Below, piece by piece: positions 1-8,560 of a stretch of DNA of 64,000 bases; within the stretch, counting starts at the first letter, position 1, and each line of letters begins with the position of its first letter. Source of the stretch: Nocardioides pinisoli. Its GTDB lineage: Bacteria; Actinomycetota; Actinomycetes; Propionibacteriales; Nocardioidaceae. Location: assembly GCF_024199985.1 (NCBI RefSeq), contig NZ_JANARS010000002.1, positions 248,001-312,000 on the forward strand, in the 5' to 3' direction. The notes under the pieces are model-generated. The model saw nothing but the letters and a program-made list of their open reading frames with translations. It was not told where the DNA came from and did not search any database. Made by a program: the position numbers and the translations under genes.

Positions 1-207
1 CAGCTCGGACCGGTCGACCTTGCCGAGCACCTCGCGGGTCGCCTCGAGGGTGGCCTGCCAGATCTCCTCGGCGGAGTGCTCGACCCAGCCCGGCTGGGGG
101 AAGTGCTGGCGGAGCTCCTGGTGGCCCGTGGCCTGGATCCGGCCGTCGGGCGTGACCACGACGGCCGTCACGCCGGTGGTCCCGGCATCGATGGCGAGGA
201 TGCTCAC
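1..207 (-). CDS. glpK: Glycerol kinase, N-terminal part (cut by window edge)
   Basis: FGGY-family kinase that phosphorylates glycerol to glycerol-3-phosphate in the cytosol. Only the first 69 codons are inside the window. The visible N-terminus has the nucleotide-binding AIDAGTTGVTAVV strand-turn of the FGGY/actin-like ATPase fold, followed by QHFPQPGWVEHSAEEIW, typical of glycerol kinases rather than xylulokinases. The GTG start at 207 overlaps the stop of the upstream DUF1028 gene in a GTGA junction, so the two are translationally coupled. The substrate call rests on the N-terminus alone; another FGGY kinase cannot be excluded. Confidence 0.8.
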   Translation of the reverse strand, partial: MSILAIDAGTTGVTAVVVTPDGRIQATGHQELRQHFPQPGWVEHSAEEIWQATLEATREVLGKVDRSEL

Positions 208-1061
208 TGCGGGGGCCCGGAGCGAGCGTCCTCGCCGCGGATGATGGCGAGGATGCGCCGGTCGATCCACGCCGGTCGGGCGCCGGAGTCGACGCGCATC
301 TCGTAGTTCTCCGACCCGACCCACATGTGGAAGCTGTCCTTGCCCTCGGCCTTGGCCAACGACTCGAGCTCGATCATCAGCGCGTCGTCGACCGGCACCT
401 GCTCCTCCGGGGTCGAGGCCGTCAGGTAGAGCTCGTTGAGGTCGACCAGCCGTGCCAGCTCGCTGACCGGGTCGACGTGGTCGTCCACGCGGAGGTCGAC
501 GGCGACGTCGTCGTGCCCGCCGTAGCCGGCACCCTCACGCACGACGAGCAGCGCGGCCGACTGCCGGCCGCGGCTGTCGCCACCCGCCTCGTCGCCCGCC
601 GCCAGCGCGGCGAGCAGCCGTCGCTCGACCGGCTGGTCTTCCGCCGCGAGCCAGGCCCGCTCCATCGCGTCGACCACCTCGGGGCCGGTGAGGATGTTGC
701 CCTGGATCGCGTAGCCGCCCCGCTCGCCGCTGCGTCCGGTCGTCCCGCCCGCCCAGGCGAAGCACTCCGCGCCCGTGAAGGTCGCGGCGTTGCCGTCGGA
801 GTCGACGATGCCCGCCTGCCGGTGCTCGCGCCCCTCGTCCTCCTCGACGAGCCGGTCGAGCGCGACCTGGGCGGTCGCGCCGTCGTCGAGGTGGGCCAGC
901 CCCAGGTACTTGTAGGCGAGGTTGGCGTCGGCCTGGGTGGCGATCGCCCCCACCCCGGCAGCGGCGGCGGGCACCGCCGAGCCGACGGCGAGGAACTTGG
1001 AGGCGACGGCGACGCCCCACGACTCGCCGTCGTCGGACCGGGCCACGATCGAGAAGGTCAT
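204..1061 (-). CDS. DUF1028 family protein
   Basis: A 285-residue protein of the DUF1028 family, Ntn-hydrolase-like proteins of unknown substrate. The N-terminus MTFSIVARSDDGESWGVAVASK, the AVGSAVPAAAAGVGAIATQ segment and the GYAIQGNILTGPEVVDAM block are family hallmarks. The reading frame stays open far upstream, but that extension is charged low-complexity shadow of the opposite gene. ATG at 1061 is the right start because the family N-terminus begins there and a TATGTT -10 box sits six bases before it. It is the first gene of a two-gene operon with glpK (4-bp overlap); whether it acts with glycerol metabolism is unknown. Confidence 0.85.
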   Translation of the reverse strand: MTFSIVARSDDGESWGVAVASKFLAVGSAVPAAAAGVGAIATQADANLAYKYLGLAHLDDGATAQVALDRLVEEDEGREHRQAGIVDSDGNAATFTGAECFAWAGGTTGRSGERGGYAIQGNILTGPEVVDAMERAWLAAEDQPVERRLLAALAAGDEAGGDSRGRQSAALLVVREGAGYGGHDDVAVDLRVDDHVDPVSELARLVDLNELYLTASTPEEQVPVDDALMIELESLAKAEGKDSFHMWVGSENYEMRVDSGARPAWIDRRILAIIRGEDARSGPPQ

Positions 1062-1067
1062 GTGCCG

Positions 1068-1073
1068 AACATA
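1068..1073 (-). promoter_or_regulatory. -10 box of a leaderless promoter (DUF1028-glpK)
   Basis: TATGTT on the minus strand, six bases before ATG 1061, with no Shine-Dalgarno sequence between. Transcription would start at or next to the start codon. Confidence 0.55.
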
Positions 1074-1103
1074 TCCGGGAGGCGGGTCGTCGGTGCGCCG
1101 TCC

Positions 1104-1109
1104 TAGTGT
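1104..1109 (+). promoter_or_regulatory. -10 box of a leaderless promoter (MFS gene)
   Basis: TAGTGT six bases before GTG 1116, with no ribosome binding site. It lies back to back with the DUF1028 promoter in a 54-bp divergent spacer. Confidence 0.55.
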
Positions 1110-1115
1110 TGGCCC

Positions 1116-2363
1116 GTGCTGAGCCGTCTCGGATTCCCGCGGGTCGGGGAGCATCGCAGGTTCGTCGCAGCGATCGTGGCCGACACCGTCGGCAGTGGGC
1201 TGTTCATGCCGATCACGCTGCTCTACTTCCTGGCGATGACCGACCTGTCCCTCGTGCAGGTCGGCTCGGCGCTGTCGCTGTCCGCGGTCCTGACGATGCC
1301 GGGCGCGTTCGTGATCGGCAGCCTCGTCGACCGGTTCGGCCCGCGACGGATGATGCTCGCCGGCAACCTCGTGCAGGCCGCCGGCATGGTGGCCTACCTG
1401 TGGGCCGACTCGCTGCTCGCGGTCGCGCTGTGGACCGCGCTGGTCAACCTCGGTCGCCAGTCCTTCTGGGGGTCCTTCGGCAACGTCGTCACAGCGATCT
1501 CGGCGCCGGGGGAGCGGGAGCTGTGGTTCGGCTTCCTGCAGGCGGTGCGCAACCTCGGCTACTCGATCGGCGGCGTGCTCGCGGGTCTCGCGCTGCAGAT
1601 CGGCACGGACGTGGCCTTCCAGTCGGTGGTGGTCGTCAACGCGGTGACCTTCGTGGTCGCCTTCGTCCTCCTGCTCGACGTGCCCGACCACCGCGCGGCC
1701 CACCCCGCCGACGCGCCCGTCGAGGGATGGGGCGTGGTGCTGCGCGACACCGCCTACCTCCGGCTCGTGCTCGGGCAGTTCGGCTTCGTCGCCGGGATGA
1801 TGGTGCTCAACTTCGCCCTGCCCGTCTACGTCGCCGAGACGATCGACCTGCCGGGCTGGGTGGTCGGGGCGATCTTCACCCTCAACACCGCGCTGGTCGG
1901 GCTCGGCCAGGGACTCGTCGTACGTCGCATGACCGGGCGCGTGCGGGCGCGGATGATGGGGCTGGCCCAGCTGGCGTTCGTCGCCAGCTACGCGATGTTC
2001 GTCGTGGCCGGGTGGCTGCCGGTGTGGCTCGCCGTCGTGGTGATGCTCGTCGGCGCGGCCGTCTACACCGCGGGCGAGCTGACCGGCGGCCCGGTCTTCA
2101 GCGCGGCCGCGGCCGAGGCTGCGCCCGACCACCTCCGGGGCCGCTACCTCGGGTTGTTCCAGCTCAGCTGGGGCGTCGGCGGAGCGGTGACGCCCGTGGC
2201 GTTCACCTGGCTCCTGGCCCAGGGGCGGACGACGTTGTGGTGGGTGCTCACGCTCGTCGCGCTCGCCAGCGCGGCCTACCTGCAGCGGCTGCCGCGCGTG
2301 TTGCCGGCCGCGGGCAGGCGCGTGACCAACCGTGTCGAGGAGCCGGTCGAAGCATCCGAGTGA
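1116..2363 (+). CDS. MFS transporter
   Basis: A 415-residue major facilitator superfamily permease with about 12 hydrophobic helices. Between helices 2 and 3 it has the MFS signature GSLVDRFGPRRMM (G-x-x-x-D-R-x-G-x-R). Length and layout match the drug/proton antiporter-like class; the substrate cannot be told from sequence. GTG 1116 is chosen because the hydrophobic protein starts there and a -10 box lies six bases upstream. It is divergent from DUF1028 and convergent with the phosphofructokinase gene; no operon partner is visible. Confidence 0.85.
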   Translation: MLSRLGFPRVGEHRRFVAAIVADTVGSGLFMPITLLYFLAMTDLSLVQVGSALSLSAVLTMPGAFVIGSLVDRFGPRRMMLAGNLVQAAGMVAYLWADSLLAVALWTALVNLGRQSFWGSFGNVVTAISAPGERELWFGFLQAVRNLGYSIGGVLAGLALQIGTDVAFQSVVVVNAVTFVVAFVLLLDVPDHRAAHPADAPVEGWGVVLRDTAYLRLVLGQFGFVAGMMVLNFALPVYVAETIDLPGWVVGAIFTLNTALVGLGQGLVVRRMTGRVRARMMGLAQLAFVASYAMFVVAGWLPVWLAVVVMLVGAAVYTAGELTGGPVFSAAAAEAAPDHLRGRYLGLFQLSWGVGGAVTPVAFTWLLAQGRTTLWWVLTLVALASAAYLQRLPRVLPAAGRRVTNRVEEPVEASE

Positions 2364-2415
2364 GGGTGGCGGCACGCGACATCATCTGGGGTCGCAGCGA
2401 TGCGTACGCCGTAGG

Positions 2416-2542
2416 GGTGGCGGCAGATTGCGCGCCCGAGCCCGTCGGAGCTGCGATGTGCCGCCACCGTCGAGGCCGTGCAGTCCAGGGGTGGCGGCAG
2501 ATTGCGCGCCCGGGCACGTCAGAACTGTGATGTGCCGCCACC
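2416..2542. repeat. Two tandem copies of a 53-bp palindromic element
   Basis: Copies at 2416-2468 and 2490-2542 each begin GGTGGCGGCAGATTGCGCGC and end with ATGTGCCGCCACC, so each can fold with GGTGGCGGCA pairing to TGCCGCCACC. A third, degraded left arm starts near 2366. The elements sit exactly between the convergent ends of the MFS gene and pfp and could end transcription from both sides. They look like REP-type intergenic repeats; copy number elsewhere in the genome is unknown. Confidence 0.7.
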
Positions 2543-2569
2543 CGGGGCGGGACAGGAGCGCGAGGACGC

Positions 2570-3766
2570 TCAGGCCTGGCCGATGCCCGCGAGGAGGTCG
2601 GTGAACCACGGCTGCTGGGCGTCGAACGGCTTGTGCCCGGCGATCCGCTCGAACTCGATCGCCCGCAGCTCGTCGTCGCGGTCCTCGTCGTGGCCGATGA
2701 CGCCGGGCGTGCCGTCGAGGGCGCAGGCCACGGCGAGCTCCGCCATCTCGCGGATCAGGGCGAGGTCGGTGTCGTTGGCCGGCGCGGAGCGCGAGAAGTA
2801 GCCGGACTTCTGCACCATCTTCTTCTCCGCGCCGATGGCCTCGGAGAAGCGGTCGGCGAAGTAGCGGCCGGGGTTGATCGTGTCGATCTTGACGTGCCCG
2901 AAGGGGTCGCGTCCCACCGTCTCGCCGGACGCCTCGAGGTCGGCGACGATGTCGTCGATGCCCGCGCCCTCGGCGAGGAAGATGTTGACGCAGCCGATCT
3001 CGTCCATCACCTTGCGCAGCCGGTTCGCCTCCGCCGCCAGGTCGATGGCGAGCTCGGGGACGTAGACGGCGTGGATCGCCCATTTCCGGGCGTCCAGGCC
3101 GATGCCGGGGAGCCACTCCTGCTCGGCGTGCCACGCCATGTAGTCGCGCGCCGCCGCGGCGGTCAACCAGCCGCTGGCGCGGCCCATGACCTCGTGGACG
3201 ATCAGCATGCGCGGGTTGGATCCGTGCTCGGCCAGCACGTTCTGCGCGAACCGCGAGGCCTGCTGGGCCGCGGTCTGCGCGCCCAGGCTCTGGCGGATCG
3301 GCACGATGTCGTTGTCGATGGTCTTCGGCAGCCCGACCACCGTGAGCTCGGAGCCGCGCGTCGCGAGGTAGGCCGCCAGGTCGGCCGCCGCGGTGTTGGT
3401 GTCGTCGCCGCCGATGGTGTGGAGCACGTCGACCCCGTCGTCCTGCAACCGCGTCGCCGCGACCTCCAGCGCGGTCTGGTCCTCGCCGATGAGGCCGCGT
3501 CGGCGGCAGTCGTCGTCGTTGGTCAGCTTGACCCGGCTGTTGCCGATGGGGCTGCCACCGAAACGGTGCAGCAGCGCCGCCCCCGCGCGTTCCTCGGCGC
3601 CGATGGTGATGCTGTTGCCCGTCAGCAGGCCGTGGTAGCCGTGCCGGTAGGCGATCAGCTCGATGTCGGGGTCGGTGGCGTCATAGGTCTCGATGAGCGC
3701 CCCCACGGCGGAGGAGAGGCACGGGGCGTACCCACCCGCGGTCAGGATCGCAACACGCTTCGGCAT
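2570..3766 (-). CDS. pfp: Pyrophosphate-dependent 6-phosphofructokinase
   Basis: Cytosolic enzyme of 398 residues that reversibly phosphorylates fructose 6-phosphate using pyrophosphate. The phosphoryl-donor site reads IGGDDTN (residues 118-124), with the second Asp in place of the Gly of ATP enzymes. The catalytic segment is PKTIDND (147-153), the lysine being diagnostic of PPi use. MGRASGW (194-200) is the substrate-binding MGR motif. The start at 3766 begins the conserved MPKRVAILTAGG strand; upstream open frame is shadow. A TACCCT -10 box seven bases before ATG suggests a leaderless transcript. Monocistronic, divergent from the APC permease. Confidence 0.92.
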   Translation of the reverse strand: MPKRVAILTAGGYAPCLSSAVGALIETYDATDPDIELIAYRHGYHGLLTGNSITIGAEERAGAALLHRFGGSPIGNSRVKLTNDDDCRRRGLIGEDQTALEVAATRLQDDGVDVLHTIGGDDTNTAAADLAAYLATRGSELTVVGLPKTIDNDIVPIRQSLGAQTAAQQASRFAQNVLAEHGSNPRMLIVHEVMGRASGWLTAAAARDYMAWHAEQEWLPGIGLDARKWAIHAVYVPELAIDLAAEANRLRKVMDEIGCVNIFLAEGAGIDDIVADLEASGETVGRDPFGHVKIDTINPGRYFADRFSEAIGAEKKMVQKSGYFSRSAPANDTDLALIREMAELAVACALDGTPGVIGHDEDRDDELRAIEFERIAGHKPFDAQQPWFTDLLAGIGQA

Positions 3767-3773
3767 GGGGAGC

Positions 3774-3779
3774 AGGGTA
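3774..3779 (-). promoter_or_regulatory. -10 box of a leaderless promoter (pfp)
   Basis: TACCCT on the minus strand, seven bases before ATG 3766; no ribosome binding site lies between. Confidence 0.5.
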
Positions 3780-3962
3780 GTGACGAACGTCCTGGGCCGC
3801 GAAGCGTGTCCATTCACCCCTCCGGGGGCAGCGGGAGCGTGGACGGCGTCACCCCGGCGCCGACACGGCGTTCTCCGGGTGCGGCGGTGGTTGCCACACC
3901 CCCCCGGTCGGGCCATTGTGAGAGGACGCCGTGCGCGGCACGGGCAGATGAGGGGAGTCTCG

Positions 3963-5414
3963 ATGAGCGCCACGGAAGCCAGCCAGCACGACGTCAACGG
4001 TCCTGAGGACACCGAGCTCAAGCGGGTCATCGGGCCCAGGCTGCTGTTGCTGTTCATCGTGGGCGACATCCTGGGGACGGGTGTGTACGCGCTCACCGGC
4101 AGCGTCGCCGGCGAGGTCGGGGGCGCGGCGTGGGCGCCCTTCCTCGCGGCGTTCATCGTCGCGACCATCACGGCGTTCTCCTACCTCGAGCTGGTCACGA
4201 AGTACCCGCAGGCCGCCGGCGCCGCGCTCTACACGCACAAGGCGTTCGGCATCCACTTCGTCACGTTCCTGGTCGCCTTCGCGGTCATGAGCTCCGGCAT
4301 CACGTCAGCGTCGACCGCCTCCAACGCCTTCGCCGGGTTCATCAACGCCGGGTTCGCGCTCGACCTCCCGGCTGGCGGATCCGGGCTGATGTTCATCGCG
4401 CTGGGCTTCATGGCCCTCGTGGCAGCGATCAACTTCCGCGGCGTGGGGGAGAGCGTCAAGGCCAACGTCGTGCTCACCCTCGTCGAGCTCTCCGGCCTGT
4501 TGCTGATCATCTTCATCGGCATGTACGCCGTGACCCAGGGCAATGCCGACTTCTCCCGCGTCATGGTCTTCGAGAGCCCCAGCGACAAGAGCACGTTCCT
4601 TGCGATCACCGCCGCGACGTCGCTGGCCTTCTTCGCGATGGTCGGCTTCGAGGACTCGGTCAACATGGCAGAGGAGTGCGAGGACCCGATCCGCGACTTC
4701 CCGAAGACCATGCTGACCGGGCTCGGGATCACCGGCGTGATCTACCTCCTCGTGTCGATCACCGCGGTGGCGCTGGTCCCGGTGGGCGACCTCACCAACG
4801 CCGACCTGGGGCCCGCCCTCAACCAGGTGGTCGCGGCCGGCGCACCTGAGCTGCCCTTCGACAAGATCTTCCCGTTCATCGGTATGTTCGCCGTGGCCAA
4901 CTCGGCACTCATCAACATGCTGATGGCCAGTCGGCTGCTCTACGGCATGGCCAGGCAGGACGTGCTGCCGCGCTCGCTCGGCAAGGTGCACGCCTCGCGT
5001 CGCACGCCGTGGGTGGCCATCATCTTCACGACGCTCCTCTCGTTCGGTCTCATCGTCTACGTCGTCCGGGCCAGCGCGTCCGAGGACGGCCTCTCCAACA
5101 TCACGCTTCTCGGCGGTACGACCGCCCTCCTCCTGCTGTGCGTGTTCACGGTGGTCAACATCGCGCTGCTCGTGCTGCGCAAGCACCCCGTCGACCACGA
5201 CCACTTCCGGGCGCCGACGTTCCTCCCGGTGATCGGCGCCCTGTCCTGCGCGTTCCTGGCGGGTCCGTGGGCGCGCGCCGACACCGCCCAGTACCGGATC
5301 GCCGGGTTGATGATGGCGGTCGGCCTGGTGCTCTGGGCGCTGACCTGGCTGACCAACCGTGGCGTGCGCGCCAAGAAGACCGGCTTCCGCGACATCGACC
5401 ACCTCGAGGAGTGA
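3963..5414 (+). CDS. APC superfamily amino acid permease
   Basis: A 483-residue inner-membrane permease with about 12 helices. The first helix carries GDILGTGVYALTG, the unwound glycine-rich substrate site of amino acid/polyamine/organocation transporters. GFEDSVNMAEECEDP and DFPKTML in the middle match the amino acid permease group. ATG 3963 is preceded at five bases by AGGGGAG, a good ribosome binding site, so this start is preferred over the in-frame ATG at 3948. The 196-bp spacer to the divergent pfp gene holds a possible CATTGT -10 near 3913. Substrate not determinable; an amino acid is likely. Confidence 0.88.
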   Translation: MSATEASQHDVNGPEDTELKRVIGPRLLLLFIVGDILGTGVYALTGSVAGEVGGAAWAPFLAAFIVATITAFSYLELVTKYPQAAGAALYTHKAFGIHFVTFLVAFAVMSSGITSASTASNAFAGFINAGFALDLPAGGSGLMFIALGFMALVAAINFRGVGESVKANVVLTLVELSGLLLIIFIGMYAVTQGNADFSRVMVFESPSDKSTFLAITAATSLAFFAMVGFEDSVNMAEECEDPIRDFPKTMLTGLGITGVIYLLVSITAVALVPVGDLTNADLGPALNQVVAAGAPELPFDKIFPFIGMFAVANSALINMLMASRLLYGMARQDVLPRSLGKVHASRRTPWVAIIFTTLLSFGLIVYVVRASASEDGLSNITLLGGTTALLLLCVFTVVNIALLVLRKHPVDHDHFRAPTFLPVIGALSCAFLAGPWARADTAQYRIAGLMMAVGLVLWALTWLTNRGVRAKKTGFRDIDHLEE

Positions 5415-5468
5415 GGCGCCCTCCGGCGACACGGCGGGGTTCGGTGGGCGTACGTCGGTCCTGCCGTC

Positions 5469-5474
5469 TACGGT
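5469..5474 (+). promoter_or_regulatory. -10 box of a leaderless promoter (metallophosphoesterase)
   Basis: TACGGT seven bases before GTG 5482. Confidence 0.45.
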
Positions 5475-5481
5475 GGGGCGG

Positions 5482-6867
5482 GTGACTCGACGACGTGTGG
5501 GGCCCGTGCTGGCGGTGCTCGTGGCCGGTGCCCTCGGCTGCTCCACGGCTACGCCGCCCGCCCCGCCTGCGAGCGCGACGCCGGCCTCGGACGACGGGGT
5601 CCCGGCGAGCCGACCGCCGACCGCCGACCCGGGCCCGGGTCGTACCTGGGCGCCGTCCCCGTCGACCGCCCGGCGCGGGCCGCGCGAGCGTCCGTCCGTG
5701 CCGGCGGCGCCCGAGCTGGCCGGGGCCTACCGCTTCGTCTCCTCGCCCGACTTCCTCAACCAGGACGTCGCCGACCTCACCGCCGACGGTCGCCGCACCT
5801 ATGTCGTCAAGGCGACCGGTGAGGTCGCCACCTCGACCAACGAGTCCTACGAGACCGCGCTCGACCGGGTCATCGACGAGATGGCCTCCCACGGCACCCG
5901 CGACGTCCTCGTCCCCGGCGACCTCGTGGAGGGGCGTTGGGGGCGCGACGACGCGCGGACCGGTGTGTTCGGTCCGGTGCGGACGCAGGCGCAGCGCCTG
6001 CGCGCGTGGCGCCGGGCCGCCGACGTCTACTACCCGGCCTGGTTCCAGCGGTTCAGCGACCACGACCTGACGACCTACCCGGCCGTCGGGGACCACGAGG
6101 TGGGCGACGACCCGTGGCGGGCCAAGCGGCGCCATGCGTGGGTGGACTTCAAGCGCCGTCACATCCCGCAGTTCAAGCAGATCTTCGCCGACCACGCGCT
6201 GTCGGACAGCGACGGGCGGCCCCGGTTCGCCGACCGTCCGCGGCGAGGCCCCGCCAAGCGCACGGCCTACGCGGTGCGGCTCGACCCCGACGTGCTGCTC
6301 GTGACGCTCGACGTGTTCGAGCGGCGCGGCGGCGACGTCCACATCTCCGTCGACGGGGCGCAGCTGCGCTGGCTGCGGGGCGTGCTGCGCCGGGCCCGCA
6401 AGGACGATGTGCCGTGGGTGATGGTCCAGGCGCACACGCCGATGCCCGGTGCGGTCCGCGTGCGCAACTCGACCCACTTGGTCTACGAGAAGGGCCGGGC
6501 GTCCGACCTGTGGCGCACGATGGTCGACGGCGGTGTCGACGTCTACCTCAGCGGTGAGGTGCACGACCAGACCGTCCGCCGCCGCGACGGCATCCTCGAG
6601 GTGTCGCACGGCTCGCTGTTCTACCGGGGCGAGGCGTCGTACGTCGTCGGGCAGGCCACCGCCGACAACCTCGTGCTCGAGAACCACCAGTTCCGCGGGG
6701 AGGTCGGCTTCGACGACCGGCTCTGGACCACCTCACGCCAGGGCGCCCCCGGTCGGATCAGCTATCCCGACGCCTCCGTCGTCACGGGCACCCTGGTCGC
6801 CAGCCGCACCCGCTCGGGCGGACTGCGCGTCGACGACGCGGAGGGCGTGCTGACCCCGCGCGGCTGA
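5482..6867 (+). CDS. Secreted metallophosphoesterase, probable lipoprotein
   Basis: A 461-residue calcineurin-like phosphoesterase. From GTG 5482 the protein opens with Arg residues, a hydrophobic stretch and GALGC at about residue 19, an imperfect lipobox, then a Pro/Ala/Ser-rich linker, so it is probably exported and membrane-anchored. Metal-site motifs appear in order: DVLVPGDLVEG (GD-x), YPAVGDHEVG (GNH-like with Asp for Asn), VMVQAHTP (VxxH) and YLSGEVHD (GHxH-like). Substrate unknown. A -10 box seven bases upstream suggests a leaderless transcript. Earlier in-frame starts are not supported by a signal peptide. Confidence 0.78.
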   Translation: MTRRRVGPVLAVLVAGALGCSTATPPAPPASATPASDDGVPASRPPTADPGPGRTWAPSPSTARRGPRERPSVPAAPELAGAYRFVSSPDFLNQDVADLTADGRRTYVVKATGEVATSTNESYETALDRVIDEMASHGTRDVLVPGDLVEGRWGRDDARTGVFGPVRTQAQRLRAWRRAADVYYPAWFQRFSDHDLTTYPAVGDHEVGDDPWRAKRRHAWVDFKRRHIPQFKQIFADHALSDSDGRPRFADRPRRGPAKRTAYAVRLDPDVLLVTLDVFERRGGDVHISVDGAQLRWLRGVLRRARKDDVPWVMVQAHTPMPGAVRVRNSTHLVYEKGRASDLWRTMVDGGVDVYLSGEVHDQTVRRRDGILEVSHGSLFYRGEASYVVGQATADNLVLENHQFRGEVGFDDRLWTTSRQGAPGRISYPDASVVTGTLVASRTRSGGLRVDDAEGVLTPRG

Positions 6868-6943
6868 GCGCACCGGCCCCGGCGTGCGCGGCGTCACGCG
6901 TTCAGGGGCTGGTCAGGGTGCGGGCAGTGCGACCGGGGCGCCG

Positions 6944-6949
6944 TACCCT
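6944..6949 (+). promoter_or_regulatory. -10 box of a leaderless promoter (DAHP synthase)
   Basis: TACCCT six bases before GTG 6956, no Shine-Dalgarno sequence. Confidence 0.55.
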
Positions 6950-6955
6950 TGTCGG

Positions 6956-8293
6956 GTGAGTGCCATCCCCACCCTCGAGCAGCTGCACGCGCTCGGGCCC
7001 CGCCAGCAGCCGCGCTACCCCGACTCCGGGGCGGTCGACGCTGCCGTGGCCCGACTGAGGACTGCGCCGCCGCTCGTCTTTGCGGGCGAGTGCGACGACC
7101 TCACCGACAAGATCGCCGCCGTCACCCGCGGAGAGGCGTTCCTGCTCCAGGGCGGCGACTGCGCGGAGACCTTCGCCGGCGTCACGGCGGACAACGTGCG
7201 CAACAAGCTGCGCGTGCTCCTGCAGATGGCCGTCGTGCTGACCTACGCCGCCTCGGTGCCCGTCGTGAAGCTCGGCCGGCTCGCCGGCCAGTACGCCAAG
7301 CCGCGCAGCTCCGACGACGAGACCCGCGACGGCGTCACCCTCCCGGCCTACCGCGGCGACGCCGTCAACGGCTACGACTTCACGCCCGAGGCGCGGGTGC
7401 CCGACCCGCAGCGGCTCGTCGAGGTCTACAACTCGTCCGCCGCCACGCTCAACCTGGTCCGCGCGTTCGTCACCGGCGGCTACGCCGACCTGCGCCAGGT
7501 GCACACCTGGAACACCGACTTCGTGCAGTCCTCGCCGTTCGGCCAGCGCTACGAGGCGATGGCCGACGAGATCGAGCGCGCGCTGACCTTCATGAAGGCG
7601 ATCGGCGCCGACCCCGACGAGTTCCACCGGGTCGACTTCCACTCCAGCCACGAGGCACTGCTGCTGGAGTACGAGCAGTCGCTGACCCGCATCGACTCGC
7701 GCACCGACCTGCCCTACAACGTGTCCGCGCACTTCGTGTGGATCGGCGAGCGCACCCGCCAGCTCGACGGCGCCCACGTCGAGCTGCTGTCGAAGATCAG
7801 GAACCCGATCGGCATCAAGCTCGGCCCGACGACGTCGCCCGACGACGCGCTCGCCTACGCCGCGCGCCTCAACCCGGACAACACCCCGGGCCGGCTCACC
7901 TTCATCACCCGCTTCGGCGCCGGCAAGATCCGCGACGGCCTGCCCGCGCTCGTCGAGAAGGTCACCGCCGAGGGGGTCAACGTCGCGTGGGTCTGCGACC
8001 CGATGCACGGCAACACCTTCGAGGCCTCCTCGGGCTACAAGACGCGTCGCTTCGACGACGTCATCGACGAGGTGCAGGGCTTCTTCGACGTGCACCGCAG
8101 CCTCGGCACCTGGCCCGGCGGCGTCCACGTCGAGCTCACCGGCGACGACGTCACCGAGTGCGTCGGCGGTGGCGAGGAGATCGACGAGGTGGGTCTGGCC
8201 CACCGCTACGAGTCCGTCTGCGACCCGCGCCTCAACCGCGTCCAGTCGCTCGAGCTCGCCTTCCTCGTCGCGGAGATGCTGCGCAAGGCCTGA
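6956..8293 (+). CDS. aroG: Class II 3-deoxy-7-phosphoheptulonate (DAHP) synthase
   Basis: First enzyme of the shikimate pathway, joining phosphoenolpyruvate and erythrose 4-phosphate. At 445 residues it matches the plant-type/class II enzymes of actinobacteria, not the short E. coli type. Visible hallmarks are LLQGGDCAETF with the metal-binding Cys, the VKLGRLAGQYAKPRS loop, SSHEALLLEYE, PIGIKLGPTTSP, ITRFGAGKIRDGLP and CDPMHGNT. GTG 6956 gives the family N-terminus and lies six bases after a -10 box; the open frame further left is not protein-like. In M. tuberculosis the equivalent enzyme binds and activates a chorismate mutase; a chorismate mutase-like domain is encoded at 56932-57630. Confidence 0.95.
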   Translation: MSAIPTLEQLHALGPRQQPRYPDSGAVDAAVARLRTAPPLVFAGECDDLTDKIAAVTRGEAFLLQGGDCAETFAGVTADNVRNKLRVLLQMAVVLTYAASVPVVKLGRLAGQYAKPRSSDDETRDGVTLPAYRGDAVNGYDFTPEARVPDPQRLVEVYNSSAATLNLVRAFVTGGYADLRQVHTWNTDFVQSSPFGQRYEAMADEIERALTFMKAIGADPDEFHRVDFHSSHEALLLEYEQSLTRIDSRTDLPYNVSAHFVWIGERTRQLDGAHVELLSKIRNPIGIKLGPTTSPDDALAYAARLNPDNTPGRLTFITRFGAGKIRDGLPALVEKVTAEGVNVAWVCDPMHGNTFEASSGYKTRRFDDVIDEVQGFFDVHRSLGTWPGGVHVELTGDDVTECVGGGEEIDEVGLAHRYESVCDPRLNRVQSLELAFLVAEMLRKA

Positions 8294-8374
8294 GCCAGCG
8301 ACCGCGAGGCCGCGGCGTACGAGCGGTGCGTGGCGCAGGTTCCGCGGCGCCGGGGAACGTGTCTGGCGCACCGA

Positions 8375-8522
8375 CGCGCCGGGCGAGCGGTGGCTGAAGG
8401 GGGACTCCGCCCCGCCGGAATCCCCCTGAGACACCGCCGGGGGGCGTGTCGTACGTCGGCGCGCCGGGCGAGCGGTGGTTGAGGGGCATTCCGCGCCGCC
8501 CGAATCCTCCTGAGACACCGCC
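8375..8522. repeat. Two tandem copies of a 64-bp intergenic repeat
   Basis: Copies at 8375-8438 and 8460-8522 share CGCGCCGGGCGAGCGGTGG at the left, TGAGACACCGCC at the right and a diverged GC-rich middle. The preceding 18-20 bases (GTGTC...) are also partly shared, giving a period near 85 bp. They fill much of the 267-bp gap between aroG and the threonine aldolase gene. No protein-like reading frame runs through them. The function is unknown. Confidence 0.65.
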
Positions 8523-8560
8523 CATGAGGTACCCCCGACAGTGCGTGATGGGATGGCGGC

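Noticed and set aside
1062..2375. N-terminal extension of the DUF1028 frame over the MFS gene
   Set aside because: The extension is His/Arg/Glu/Asp-rich low complexity, and the family N-terminus and a -10 box place the start at 1061.
8375..8522. CRISPR-like array
   Set aside because: Only two copies, imperfect, with no spacer of regular length and no cas gene nearby.
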